Assembly (NCBI GenBank): GCA_913060575.1
Contig: CAJXRR010000002.1
Location: 1-43,176 of the forward strand
Direction of reading: 5' to 3'
Length of the DNA: 43,176 bases
Source: an uncultured Flavobacterium sp.
Lineage (GTDB): Bacteria; Bacteroidota; Bacteroidia; Flavobacteriales; Flavobacteriaceae
This document shows positions 26,156-34,815 of this stretch, piece after piece. Within the stretch, counting starts at the first letter, position 1. Each line of letters starts with the position of its first letter. Made by a program: the position numbers and the translations under genes. The notes under the pieces are model-generated. The model ran no database searches and was not told the DNA's origin. It saw nothing but the letters and a program-made list of their open reading frames with translations.

Positions 26156-26267
26156 GTATTTTATGTTAAATAATAACCGTAAATTTGACTTGCGATTAAC
26201 AATAAATTTACATTCCACTTACCGAATGTATTAAATAAAAGTGTTGACTCCTTTAGTATATAACATA

Positions 26268-26281
26268 CGAAACCGATTTCG
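26268..26281. promoter_or_regulatory. Predicted LacI-type operator O1
   Basis: cgaaaccgatttcg is a near-palindrome (12 of 14 positions symmetric) of the LacI/GalR operator type with a central CG. It lies about 115 bp from the susC start and is the exact reverse complement of O2. It is followed by gtgttaacaactttt, which is repeated after O2. Binding by the adjacent LacI-family protein is inferred. Confidence 0.78.
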
Positions 26282-26308
26282 TGTTAACAACTTTTATTTT
26301 GATTTTTC

Positions 26309-26322
26309 CGAAATCGGTTTCG
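26309..26322. promoter_or_regulatory. Predicted LacI-type operator O2
   Basis: cgaaatcggtttcg is the exact reverse complement of O1 and starts 41 bp after it, close to four helical turns, so both sites would face the same side of the DNA. It lies about 70 bp before the ATG of the regulator gene. Confidence 0.78.
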
Positions 26323-26391
26323 TGTTAACAACTTTTGGAGGTTTTATCAAAAATACAAAAAACACTTATTTGATTATCGATATATCAAAAA

Positions 26392-27402
26392 ATGAAACAA
26401 AAAATTACAATAAAAACAATTTCAAAAGAACTAGGGGTTTCAACATCTACGGTATCTAAAGCTCTTAGAGATAGTCATGAAATAAGTGCAGAAACTAAAG
26501 AAAGAATTAAAGCGTACGCAGACTTTTTTAATTACAAACCTAATAACCTTGCATTACAGTTACGAAATCAAAAAACTAAAGTAATTGGTGTGATTCTTCC
26601 CAAAATAGTTCATCATTTCTTCTCAACAGTAATTAAAGGAATCGAAAAAGGAGCTAGTGAAAAAGGATATCATATCATGGTTTGCTTTTCTAACGAATCT
26701 TATCAAAGTGAGGTTGATAACTTAAAAGTGCTTTCTAACGGAAGTGTAGATGGCTTATTGATTTCTGTAGCCAAAGAGACTTTGCAAAATGAAGACTTTA
26801 AACACTTGCAAGATTTAGTAAATGAGGAAATTCCTTTGGTGATGTTTGATAGAGTTTTAGACTCTATAGATTGTGATAAAGTGATTGTTGATGATATCGG
26901 TGGTGGATATAAAGCTACGAAACATTTAATTGAGCAAGGAAGAAAAAGAATCGCAATGCTATCAACTCCAGCACACGTAAACATTGGTGTTTTACGAGAA
27001 AAAGGATATACAAGAGCATTAAAAGAGTTTAACTTATTAGAAAGCTCAAATCTTGCAATAGAGGTTGATGATAATTCTGATTTAAAAGAGCAAATTTTTA
27101 AAGTTATAGACAAAGATATTGATGCAATTTTTGCAGTAAATGAAATATATGCCGCTGTTGCAATTAGAGCAATAAGAGAAAAAGGAATGAAGGTTCCTGA
27201 AGATATTTCTGTCGTTGGATTTACGGACGGACTGATTTCAGAATATTCATCACCTTCAATAACAGCAATTGTTCAGCATGGTTTTACTATGGGAAAACAA
27301 GCGGTAGAATTGTTGATAGATAGAATAGAAAATGAAAGTGAAAATTTACCTCCAGCAACCAAGGTAATCTCTAGTACTTTAAATATTAGAGAATCTAGTT
27401 AA
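26392..27402 (+). CDS. LacI/GalR-family transcriptional regulator of the alpha-glucan locus
   Basis: The 336-residue protein has an N-terminal LacI-type helix-turn-helix (ITIKTISKELGVSTSTVSKALRDSHEIS, about residues 5-35) and hinge (YKPNNLALQLRNQKTKVIGVI). A periplasmic-binding-like sugar-sensing domain follows (VDGLLISVAKET, PLVMFDRV, VGFTDGLISEYSSPSIT). Such proteins bind palindromic operators and release or bind on meeting a sugar. The two operators just upstream and the divergent susC gene make it the probable local regulator and likely autoregulated. Classic Bacteroides Sus uses the membrane regulator SusR instead, which is not in view. Ligand (maltose, glucose or a phosphate ester) and sign of control are unknown. 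Confidence 0.94.
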   Translation: MKQKITIKTISKELGVSTSTVSKALRDSHEISAETKERIKAYADFFNYKPNNLALQLRNQKTKVIGVILPKIVHHFFSTVIKGIEKGASEKGYHIMVCFSNESYQSEVDNLKVLSNGSVDGLLISVAKETLQNEDFKHLQDLVNEEIPLVMFDRVLDSIDCDKVIVDDIGGGYKATKHLIEQGRKRIAMLSTPAHVNIGVLREKGYTRALKEFNLLESSNLAIEVDDNSDLKEQIFKVIDKDIDAIFAVNEIYAAVAIRAIREKGMKVPEDISVVGFTDGLISEYSSPSITAIVQHGFTMGKQAVELLIDRIENESENLPPATKVISSTLNIRESS

Positions 27403-27521
27403 GGTTAATTTTTTCTATTTTTCCTTCGCATTTCACAAAAAATTATATCTTTACCACATTATAAAAACAGATTTATCAATAAATTTCATTCCACACAATT
27501 GAAATTGATAAGTCTCAGCGC

Positions 27522-27553
27522 TTATCGTAGTATTAACTAACAATATACGATAA
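27522..27553 (+). promoter_or_regulatory. Inverted repeat ending at the transporter start codon
   Basis: ttatcgta (27522-27529) and tacgataa (27546-27553) form an 8-bp perfect inverted repeat with a 16-nt spacer; the last base is the A of the MFS start codon. In RNA it could hide the start codon, or in DNA serve as a protein site. A second arm pair (aatttca 27482-27488 / tgaaatt 27500-27506) lies just upstream. Function is unknown. Confidence 0.35.
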
Positions 27554-28896
27554 TGAAAAAGCGTACCTTAGGTTTTTGGGAGATTTGGAACATGAGTTTC
27601 GGATTTCTAGGAATTCAAATGGGTTTTGCCCTACAAAATGCAAACGCTAGTAGAATACTTCAAATTTTTGGAGCTGATGTTCACGAACTTTCATGGTTTT
27701 GGCTGATCGCACCATTAATGGGGTTAATTGTTCAGCCAGTCATAGGTCACTACAGCGATAATACATGGACACGATTTGGAAGAAGAAAACCCTTCTTTTT
27801 ATTAGGTGCTGTCTTAGCATCTGTCGGAATGGTGTTAATTCCTCAAGCAGACTTTATGATTGCAATTCTGCCAGCTCTATGGGTTGGTGCAGGAATGTTA
27901 ATGATCATGGATGCATCATTTAATATTGCGATGGAGCCTTTTAGAGCTTTAGTAGCGGATAACTTATCAGATGAACAAACTACAAAAGGATTTAGTGTAC
28001 AAACTGCATTAATTGGTATAGGAGCTGTTATAGGTTCTTGGTTGCCGTGGGTGCTAACAAATTGGTTTGGTGTTGCAAAATTTTCAGAAGAAGGAACTGT
28101 ACCGGATAATTTATTATGGTCTTTTATTATTGGAGCAGTAGTTTTAATTGTTTCAATTTTGATAACCATTTTCACCACAAAAGAATACAGCCCAGAAGAA
28201 ATGGCTCAGTTTGAAAATGCTGAAGAATCTGATGAAGAAAAACCAAAAGCAAAATTATCTGACATTTTTGAAGATTTCAGGAAAATGCCTGAAACCATGC
28301 GTCAACTTAGCTGGGTACAGTTTTTTTCTTGGTTTGCTTTGTTTGGGATGTGGGTTTTTGCAACACCTGCAATTGCTCAACATATTTATGGTCTGCCCTT
28401 TAGTGACTCTAGTAGTGAAACCTATCAAGAGGCTGGAAATTGGGTTGGAATCTTATTTGGAATTTACAATGGAGTATCAGCATTATTTGCATTCATCCTC
28501 CCTGTTATAGCAAAATCTATTAGTAGAAAGAAAACACACGCTTACGCATTATTTTGCGGTGGTATAGGTCTTTTACTAATCTATTTCTTACCAAACCCGA
28601 ATTGGTTAATACTTTCTATGTTGTTTATTGGAATCGCTTGGGCAAGTATCTTATCAATGCCATATGCTATGTTAGCAGGTTCTATTTCTCCAAAAAAAAT
28701 GGGAGTTTATATGGGAATATTTAATTTTTTCATAGTAATGCCCCAAATTATTAACGGAGTAATTGGAGGACCTTTAGTAAAATACGCTTATGGTAATCAA
28801 GCAATATTTGCATTGGTAGTAAGTGGTGTTAGTTTTTTAATTGCCGGATTCTTATCATTTAGAATTAATGATAAAAAAGATATAGTAATAAAATGA
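27553..28896 (+). CDS. MFS transporter of the maltose/sucrose (GPH/SLC45-like) type
   Basis: This 447-residue inner-membrane carrier has about 12 hydrophobic segments and probably brings maltose or short maltodextrins into the cytoplasm. The start GFWEIWNMSFGFLGIQMGFALQNANASRI and the loop SDNTWTRFGRRKPFFLLG after helix 2 are characteristic of the glycoside/sucrose-type MFS carriers found beside GH65 genes in Bacteroidetes. A charged central loop (YSPEEMAQFENAEESDEEKPK) separates the two halves. It follows the regulator by 150 nt, so it may have its own promoter; TATCTTTA at 27446 is a weak -7 match. Its last 4 bases overlap pgmB. Substrate is inferred from the GH65 neighbour. Confidence 0.88.
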   Translation: MKKRTLGFWEIWNMSFGFLGIQMGFALQNANASRILQIFGADVHELSWFWLIAPLMGLIVQPVIGHYSDNTWTRFGRRKPFFLLGAVLASVGMVLIPQADFMIAILPALWVGAGMLMIMDASFNIAMEPFRALVADNLSDEQTTKGFSVQTALIGIGAVIGSWLPWVLTNWFGVAKFSEEGTVPDNLLWSFIIGAVVLIVSILITIFTTKEYSPEEMAQFENAEESDEEKPKAKLSDIFEDFRKMPETMRQLSWVQFFSWFALFGMWVFATPAIAQHIYGLPFSDSSSETYQEAGNWVGILFGIYNGVSALFAFILPVIAKSISRKKTHAYALFCGGIGLLLIYFLPNPNWLILSMLFIGIAWASILSMPYAMLAGSISPKKMGVYMGIFNFFIVMPQIINGVIGGPLVKYAYGNQAIFALVVSGVSFLIAGFLSFRINDKKDIVIK

Positions 28897-29573
28897 AAAT
28901 AAAAGGGTTCATATTTGATTTAGATGGTGTTATTGTTGATACTGCTAAATATCATTTTTTAGCTTGGAGAAAATTGGCCAATTCAGTTGGTGTTGATTTT
29001 ACTGAAGAGCAAAATGAGCAACTAAAAGGAGTAAGTAGAGTTAAGTCTTTAGAAAAGATTTTGGCTTGGGGAAGCATAACACTCTCTGACGATAAGTTCA
29101 CTGAATTAATGACAAAAAAGAATCATGATTATTTGAAGTATGTCGATCAAATGGACGAGTCAGAAATTTTACCCGATGTTACCAAAGTTTTAGCGTATTT
29201 GCAATTAAAAAGTCAACCTATTTCTTTAGGTTCTGCAAGTAAAAATGCACGTAATATCTTAAAAAAAGTAAGCCTATTTGAATCATTTGATGCTATTGTT
29301 GATGGTACTGATGTTTCTAAAGGAAAACCAAACCCCGAAGTATTTTTAACTGCAGCTAAGCTTTTAAACTTAAGCCCAGAAGACTGTATCGTATTTGAGG
29401 ATTCTGTAGCCGGAATTCAAGCAGCAAATAATGCAAACATGATTTCTATTGGTATAGGAAGTTCAGAAGTGTTATTTGAAGCAGATTTTGTTTTTAAAGA
29501 TTTTACTGAAATCTCAACAGAATTTATAGACATGCTCTTAACAGAAGAGTTAAAATTAAAGAATCAATCCTAA
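28893..29573 (+). CDS. pgmB: Beta-phosphoglucomutase (HAD superfamily)
   Basis: It converts beta-glucose 1-phosphate, the product of maltose phosphorylase, to glucose 6-phosphate in the cytoplasm. The 226-residue HAD protein has the nucleophile motif FDLDGVIVDT (D9 nucleophile, D11 acid/base) and a helical cap with WRKLANSVGVDF and LKGVSRVKSLEKIL typical of this enzyme. Later come SLGSASKNA (motif II), KGKPNPEVF (motif III Lys) and VFEDSVAGIQAA (motif IV acids). It overlaps the transporter by 4 nt (atga) and precedes GH65 by 15 nt, the usual trio. Confidence 0.95.
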   Translation: MKIKGFIFDLDGVIVDTAKYHFLAWRKLANSVGVDFTEEQNEQLKGVSRVKSLEKILAWGSITLSDDKFTELMTKKNHDYLKYVDQMDESEILPDVTKVLAYLQLKSQPISLGSASKNARNILKKVSLFESFDAIVDGTDVSKGKPNPEVFLTAAKLLNLSPEDCIVFEDSVAGIQAANNANMISIGIGSSEVLFEADFVFKDFTEISTEFIDMLLTEELKLKNQS

Positions 29574-29588
29574 GAAAAAAATAGAAGA

Positions 29589-31895
29589 ATGAATCAAGAT
29601 TATATCATTCCAAATGAGTGGTCTATCGTAGAAGAAGGATTTGACCCTAAGACTGTAAAATCATCTGAAAGCCTTTTCAGTATTGGTAATGGAGCTATGG
29701 GCCAAAGAGCAAATTTTGAAGAAGATTATTCAGGAGAGACGTTTCAAGGAAGTTATATTGCAGGAGTATATTACCCAGATAAAACAAGAGTAGGTTGGTG
29801 GAAAAATGGATATCCAGAATATTTTGCCAAAGTCCTGAACGCTCCAAATTGGATCGGAATTAATGTATTTGTCAATCAAGAGAAATTAGACCTTAATACC
29901 TGTAAAGAAATTTCGAACTTTAGAAGAGAGCTCAACATGAAAGAAGGTTGGCTTTCTAGAAGTTTTAAAGCAACTTTACAAAACAACATTCAAATTAATG
30001 TAGTTAGTAAACGATTTTTGAGCTTACAGTTTGATGAATTAGGAGTTATCAATTATTCTGTAACACCAATAAACTCAGATGCAGAAATCACTTTAACTTC
30101 TTATTTAGACGGAGCTATTACCAATGAAGATACTAATTGGGACGATCAGTTTTGGAATATCACAGATATTACTCAAGAAAATCATCAGTCATTTATACAA
30201 GCAACAACCATGAAAACAGATTTTCATACCTGTACATTCATGGAATCAAGAGTATTTGTAGACAATCAATTAGTGAATTTAGACTGCGAAGAAATAAACT
30301 CTTCAGCTTCGGTTTCTACTTCTTACACAAACCAAACCAAACAAGGACAGACTATTGCCATTCATAAGTTTGGAGGGTATGTTGTGGATAGAAATCATGA
30401 CAAATTCAAACTCGTAGAGGCTGCAAAAAACATATTAAAAAAAGGAACTGATTTAGGTTTCGAAAAATTATTAGAGCTTCAAAAGAAATCATGGACTCAA
30501 ATTTGGGACATGGCAGATATCACTATTGAAGGAGATGTAAAAGCGCAACAAGCCATAAGGTTCAATATATTTCAATTAAACCAAACCTATTTAGGAACTG
30601 ATGCCTCACTAAACATAGGGCCTAAAGGCTTTACTGGTGAAAAATATGGAGGTAGTACCTATTGGGATACGGAAGCTTATTGTATTCCTTTCTACATGGC
30701 GACAAAAGATCAAAAAGTAGCAAGAACTTTATTAGAATATCGATACAATCATCTAGAGAAAGCTATTGAGAATGCTGAAAAATTAGGATTCAAAAATGGA
30801 GCTGCTCTATACCCAATGGTGACGATGAATGGAGAAGAATGTCATAACGAATGGGAAATTACTTTTCAAGAAATTCATAGAAACGGAGCCATTGCTTTTG
30901 CCATTTACAACTATCACCGATATACGAATGATTATAGTTATATTCCAGAAAAAGGATTAGAAGTATTAATAGCGATTGCTCGTTTTTGGCATCAAAGAGC
31001 TACTTACTCTACAGATAAAGGAAAGTATGTAATTTTAGGTGTAACAGGTCCAAACGAATACGAAAACAATATTAACAACAATTGGTATACAAATTATATT
31101 GCAAAATGGTGTATTGATTATGCTGTTGAATGTCTATATAAAGTAGCTGATGCGTATAGAGAGGATTCAATTAGAATTCTTAAAAAAACAAAGGTAACAA
31201 AAGCGGAAATTGAAAAATGGAAAGAAGTTGCAGAAAATATGTTTTTTCCCTATTCAGAAGAACATAAAGTCTTTTTGCAGCAAGATGGATTTTTAGACAA
31301 AGACTTAGTAACTGTTGCCGATTTAGATCAATCACAAAGACCCATCAATCAGCATTGGTCTTGGGATAGAATTTTACGATCTCCTTACATCAAACAAGCA
31401 GATACATTACAAGGGTTTTATTTCTTTGAAGACCATTTTTCAGAAGAAGAATTAGAACGTCATTATAATTTTTATGAACCATTTACCGTTCACGAATCTT
31501 CTTTGTCTCCTTGTGTACACAGCGTTCAGGCGGCTAAACTAGGTAAAATGGACGAAGCTTATACCTTCTATCTTAGAACCTCTAGATTAGACTTAGACGA
31601 TTACAATCATGAAGTGCATGAAGGACTACATATTACATCTATGGCAGGTACTTGGATGAGTATTGTAGAAGGTTTTGGAGGAATGAGAGTAAAGGATAAT
31701 AAATTATCATTTACGCCTAGAATTCCAAAACAATGGAAAGGATACTCGTTTAAAATTAATTTTAGAAATCAGGTTTTAAAAGTTAACATACACCAAAACA
31801 AAACTGATTTTGAATTAGATAGTGGAGATGAATTAACCATTTTAGTGAACGATAAATTAGTGGTAGTTACCCCAAACGACTTAGTAACAGTATAG
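29589..31895 (+). CDS. GH65 maltose phosphorylase
   Basis: An inverting phosphorylase: maltose + phosphate gives beta-glucose 1-phosphate + glucose, in the cytoplasm (no signal peptide). The 768-residue length fits the family. The N-terminal beta-sandwich is followed by the helical catalytic barrel with KGFTGEKYGGSTYWDTE, GEECHNEWEITFQEIHRNG, and VTGPNEYENN; E490 in GPNEYE is the predicted general acid. KQADTLQGFYF and STLSPCVHS-like HESSLSPCVHS form the phosphate-binding region. GH65 also contains trehalose and kojibiose phosphorylases; maltose is favoured by the pgmB, MFS and Sus-type setting. It yields free glucose as well, and no glucokinase is in this window. Confidence 0.9.
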   Translation: MNQDYIIPNEWSIVEEGFDPKTVKSSESLFSIGNGAMGQRANFEEDYSGETFQGSYIAGVYYPDKTRVGWWKNGYPEYFAKVLNAPNWIGINVFVNQEKLDLNTCKEISNFRRELNMKEGWLSRSFKATLQNNIQINVVSKRFLSLQFDELGVINYSVTPINSDAEITLTSYLDGAITNEDTNWDDQFWNITDITQENHQSFIQATTMKTDFHTCTFMESRVFVDNQLVNLDCEEINSSASVSTSYTNQTKQGQTIAIHKFGGYVVDRNHDKFKLVEAAKNILKKGTDLGFEKLLELQKKSWTQIWDMADITIEGDVKAQQAIRFNIFQLNQTYLGTDASLNIGPKGFTGEKYGGSTYWDTEAYCIPFYMATKDQKVARTLLEYRYNHLEKAIENAEKLGFKNGAALYPMVTMNGEECHNEWEITFQEIHRNGAIAFAIYNYHRYTNDYSYIPEKGLEVLIAIARFWHQRATYSTDKGKYVILGVTGPNEYENNINNNWYTNYIAKWCIDYAVECLYKVADAYREDSIRILKKTKVTKAEIEKWKEVAENMFFPYSEEHKVFLQQDGFLDKDLVTVADLDQSQRPINQHWSWDRILRSPYIKQADTLQGFYFFEDHFSEEELERHYNFYEPFTVHESSLSPCVHSVQAAKLGKMDEAYTFYLRTSRLDLDDYNHEVHEGLHITSMAGTWMSIVEGFGGMRVKDNKLSFTPRIPKQWKGYSFKINFRNQVLKVNIHQNKTDFELDSGDELTILVNDKLVVVTPNDLVTV

Positions 31896-31927
31896 AGAGG
31901 GTTTTGTAGCTGTTTAAAAAATAAAAG

Positions 31928-33862
31928 ATGAAAAAAAAAATCTATCTATTTGCATTCTTTGGCTTTCTTTTTTTGACTTCATGTCAAGAGAATCATATAA
32001 ATACAGATGCACCCGAACTTTCAGAAACATCAAATGATGTTGAACGAGTAGAGCCGCCAAATTGGTGGGTTGGTTTTGAAAACACTCAATTGCAATTACT
32101 TGTAAATCACCCTAATATTGGTAGAGCAGAAGCTTCTGTTTTATATCCTGGAGTTACTTTAAAAAAGGCTCACCAAGCAAAAAGTCCTAACTATGTATTT
32201 TTAGATTTAGAAATTAGTGATAAAGCTCCTGCAGGGAAATTTAACATCGTTTTTAAAACTCCAGAAGGGAAAGAATTAAAACAAACGTATGAGTTAAAAT
32301 CAAGGGAAAAATCAGCAGAAGAATATGTAGGTTTTAATAGCTCCGATGTATTGTATTTGATTACACCAGATAGATTTGCTAATGGAAATTCAAAAAATGA
32401 TGTTTTTGAAAGCTTGAATGAAAAAAAGATCAATAGAAAAGACGATTATGCACGTCATGGAGGAGACATTACAGGAATTACAAATCATTTAGATTACATC
32501 CAAGAGATGGGTTTTACAGCAGTTTGGCCAAGTCCTTTATTGACCAATGATATGCCAGGACAATCTTATCATGGATATGCTATGACAGATTTTTACGAAG
32601 TAGATCCTAGATTTGGCACATTAGAAGAATATAGGAAATTAGCAAATGAAGGACATAAAAGAGGTATTAAACTTATTATGGATCAAGTAGCCAATCATTG
32701 CGGATTAGAACATTGGTGGATGAGAGATTTACCATTTTCTGATTGGGTAAACTACCAAGAGAATTATGAAAATAATATAGACAATTGGAACAATAGCGTT
32801 AATCAAAACACCAATCATAGAAGAACAGCCAATCAAGATTCCTATGCTTCACAAGTAGACAAAAATCGTTTGTCTCAAGGATGGTTTGTTTCTGGAATGC
32901 CAGATTTAAATCAGCGAAACCCTTTTATGGCAAATTACATCACACAAAATAGTATTTGGTGGATTGAGACTTTAGGTTTGGGTGGAATTCGTCAAGACAC
33001 TTACCCGTATCCAGACAAAGAATTTATGTCAAATTGGGCAGGAGCCATCATGAAAGAATATCCCAACTTTAATATCGTGGGAGAAGAATGGAGTTATAAT
33101 CCATTATTAATTAGTTATTGGCAAGATGGAAAAGTAAACAAAGACGGATACGATTCTAATTTGCGTTCTACCATGGATTTTGCCATGCAAAGTTTGGTAG
33201 TGCAAGCCTTAAACGAAGAAGAATCTTGGGACAAAGGGTTGGTGAAAATCTATGAAGGTTTGGCGAATGATTTTGCCTATTACAACCCAAAAGACATTAT
33301 GGTATTTCCAGATAACCATGACATGAGTAGAATTTTTACTCAGTTGAAAGGAAATATTCCAAATACAAAAATGGCGTTGAGTACTTATTTAACCTTGCCA
33401 AGAACTCCACAGATATATTACGGAACAGAAATTTTAATGGATGATTTCAAAAAACCAGGTGATCACGGATTGATTCGTACAGATTTCCCTGGAGGATGGA
33501 ATGGAGATACAGTCAATGCATTTACTGGAGAAGGTTTGTCAGCAGATCAAAAAGACATGCAATCTTTTTTAAAGACCTTATTAAATTATAGAAAATCTAG
33601 TAAAGCAATTCATGTAGGAAAAACGATTCACTTTGCTCCAAGAGAAGGTATCTATGTAATGTTTAGAATGTATGAAGATGAAATAGTCACGATTATTTTA
33701 AACAAATCTGATGTAACACAAGTTGAAACAGGAATAGTCGCTGAAATTGGATTAGAAGGAAAAACAGTCAAAGATATTATTACTGGAAAAGAAATGATTT
33801 TTAAAGACGAAATCACAATCAATCCCAATGGAGTGACTTTATTGACCACTAAACTCAAATAA
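31928..33862 (+). CDS. GH13 neopullulanase/cyclomaltodextrinase-like lipoprotein (SusA role)
   Basis: It cleaves alpha-1,4 (and often pullulan or cyclodextrin) linkages of imported oligosaccharides, probably in the periplasm. Of 644 residues, the lipoprotein signal ends FLTS|C19 with QENHIN after the Cys; no acidic surface-export run is seen. Residues ~40-125 are the cyclomaltodextrinase-type N-domain (PPNWWVGFENTQLQLLV). The barrel has region I MDQVANH, nucleophile D357 (GGIRQD), acid E386 (IVGEEW) and D465 (FPDNHD), with MPDLNQRNP typical of neopullulanases. Note Gln at the position just before the nucleophile. It starts 32 nt after GH65 and ends 1 nt before the esterase gene. Confidence 0.92.
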   Translation: MKKKIYLFAFFGFLFLTSCQENHINTDAPELSETSNDVERVEPPNWWVGFENTQLQLLVNHPNIGRAEASVLYPGVTLKKAHQAKSPNYVFLDLEISDKAPAGKFNIVFKTPEGKELKQTYELKSREKSAEEYVGFNSSDVLYLITPDRFANGNSKNDVFESLNEKKINRKDDYARHGGDITGITNHLDYIQEMGFTAVWPSPLLTNDMPGQSYHGYAMTDFYEVDPRFGTLEEYRKLANEGHKRGIKLIMDQVANHCGLEHWWMRDLPFSDWVNYQENYENNIDNWNNSVNQNTNHRRTANQDSYASQVDKNRLSQGWFVSGMPDLNQRNPFMANYITQNSIWWIETLGLGGIRQDTYPYPDKEFMSNWAGAIMKEYPNFNIVGEEWSYNPLLISYWQDGKVNKDGYDSNLRSTMDFAMQSLVVQALNEEESWDKGLVKIYEGLANDFAYYNPKDIMVFPDNHDMSRIFTQLKGNIPNTKMALSTYLTLPRTPQIYYGTEILMDDFKKPGDHGLIRTDFPGGWNGDTVNAFTGEGLSADQKDMQSFLKTLLNYRKSSKAIHVGKTIHFAPREGIYVMFRMYEDEIVTIILNKSDVTQVETGIVAEIGLEGKTVKDIITGKEMIFKDEITINPNGVTLLTTKLK

Positions 33863-33863
33863 G

Positions 33864-34814
33864 ATGAAAAAATATATTCTTCCATTTTTATTTGTAATCT
33901 CTATTATTTCTTGTCAAACACAAGAAAAGAAAGATTCAAAAATTGCTGTTAAAACAGATCACAGTATTCAATTAGGTTCAGGAACCATTCAAAGAATAGA
34001 TTCTTTTCCTTCAAAAAACATCGTGCCAAGACCTGTAGACATTTGGCTTCCTGATGGGTATTCTAACAATAAAAAATACGCGGTTTTGTACATGCATGAC
34101 GGACAGATGCTATTCGATTCTTTGAGTACTTGGAACAAACAAGAATGGAAGGTAGATGAATGGGCAGGTCAATTACAAAAAGAAGGAAAAACAAAAGATT
34201 TTATAGTTGTCGCTCCACATAATATTTCTAAAATAAGATGGAATGATTATTTTCCAGAGAAAGCCTTCAATTACCTTTCTAAATCGGCACAAGATTCGTT
34301 AAAAATGATGGCCAAAAAAAATAATTTTGAAATGACAATGAATGCTGATAGGTATCTAAAATTCTTAACAGAAGAATTAAAACTTTACATCGATCAAAAC
34401 TATTCTGTACAAACAGATAAAGCCAATACAGTAGTTTCTGGCTCAAGTATGGGTGGTTTAATTTCTATGTACGCTATAAGTGAATATCCAGATGTATTTG
34501 GTGCTGCAGCTTGTATTTCTACACATTGGCCGGGTGCTGGTGTTTATGAAGGAAACCCAATGCCCGAAGCTATTTTTGCCTATATGAAAGAACACACACC
34601 TCCTTCAAAAGACCATAGATTATATTTTGATTATGGAACTAAAACCTTAGATCAATTCTATCCTCAATATGCAGAAACTGTAAATAAAATTTATACTGAT
34701 AACGGATACGACTCAACAAACTTTGTTAATAGATTATTTGAAGGAGCAGATCATTCAGAAAACTCTTGGAATCAACGATTAGATATTCCATTTATTTTTT
34801 TATTAGGTAAGTAA
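33864..34814 (+). CDS. Alpha/beta-hydrolase, esterase-D type lipoprotein
   Basis: The 316-residue protein has a lipoprotein signal (SIIS|C17) and a serine-hydrolase fold of the putative esterase (PF00756-like) type. VDIWLPDGYSNNKKYAVLYMHDGQ starts the domain. The nucleophile elbow is GSSMGG (S195), and a C-terminal GADHSENSW gives the probable catalytic His. Relatives include feruloyl, acetyl-xylan and enterobactin esterases as well as many enzymes of unknown substrate. It lies 1 nt from the GH13 before and 1 nt from the GH31 after, so it belongs to the operon. Its substrate is not clear: an acyl group on alpha-glucan is a guess, and a misannotated non-sugar ester role is possible. Confidence 0.85.
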   Translation: MKKYILPFLFVISIISCQTQEKKDSKIAVKTDHSIQLGSGTIQRIDSFPSKNIVPRPVDIWLPDGYSNNKKYAVLYMHDGQMLFDSLSTWNKQEWKVDEWAGQLQKEGKTKDFIVVAPHNISKIRWNDYFPEKAFNYLSKSAQDSLKMMAKKNNFEMTMNADRYLKFLTEELKLYIDQNYSVQTDKANTVVSGSSMGGLISMYAISEYPDVFGAAACISTHWPGAGVYEGNPMPEAIFAYMKEHTPPSKDHRLYFDYGTKTLDQFYPQYAETVNKIYTDNGYDSTNFVNRLFEGADHSENSWNQRLDIPFIFLLGK

Positions 34815-34815
34815 T

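Larger units (their letters stand above)
26268..26336 (+). repeat. Two-copy direct repeat of about 28 bp spanning the operators
   Basis: Unit 1 (26268-26295) and unit 2 (26309-26336) are each operator + tgttaacaactttt. They differ at only two positions, both inside the operator; 19 bases (tttcgtgttaacaactttt) are identical. The second half contains the small palindrome tgttaaca. The repeat is larger than the operator itself, so either a second protein binds there or the region arose by duplication. Confidence 0.85.

Noticed and set aside
26156-26218. Upstream extension of SusC by 21 residues
   Set aside because: It would bury the signal peptide behind a charged leader (MECKFIVNRKSN); the ATG at 26155 gives a normal signal peptide.
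26241-26459. 72-residue plus-strand ORF across the operators and regulator start
   Set aside because: It overlaps the regulatory repeats and the LacI helix-turn-helix in another frame; composition is not protein-like.
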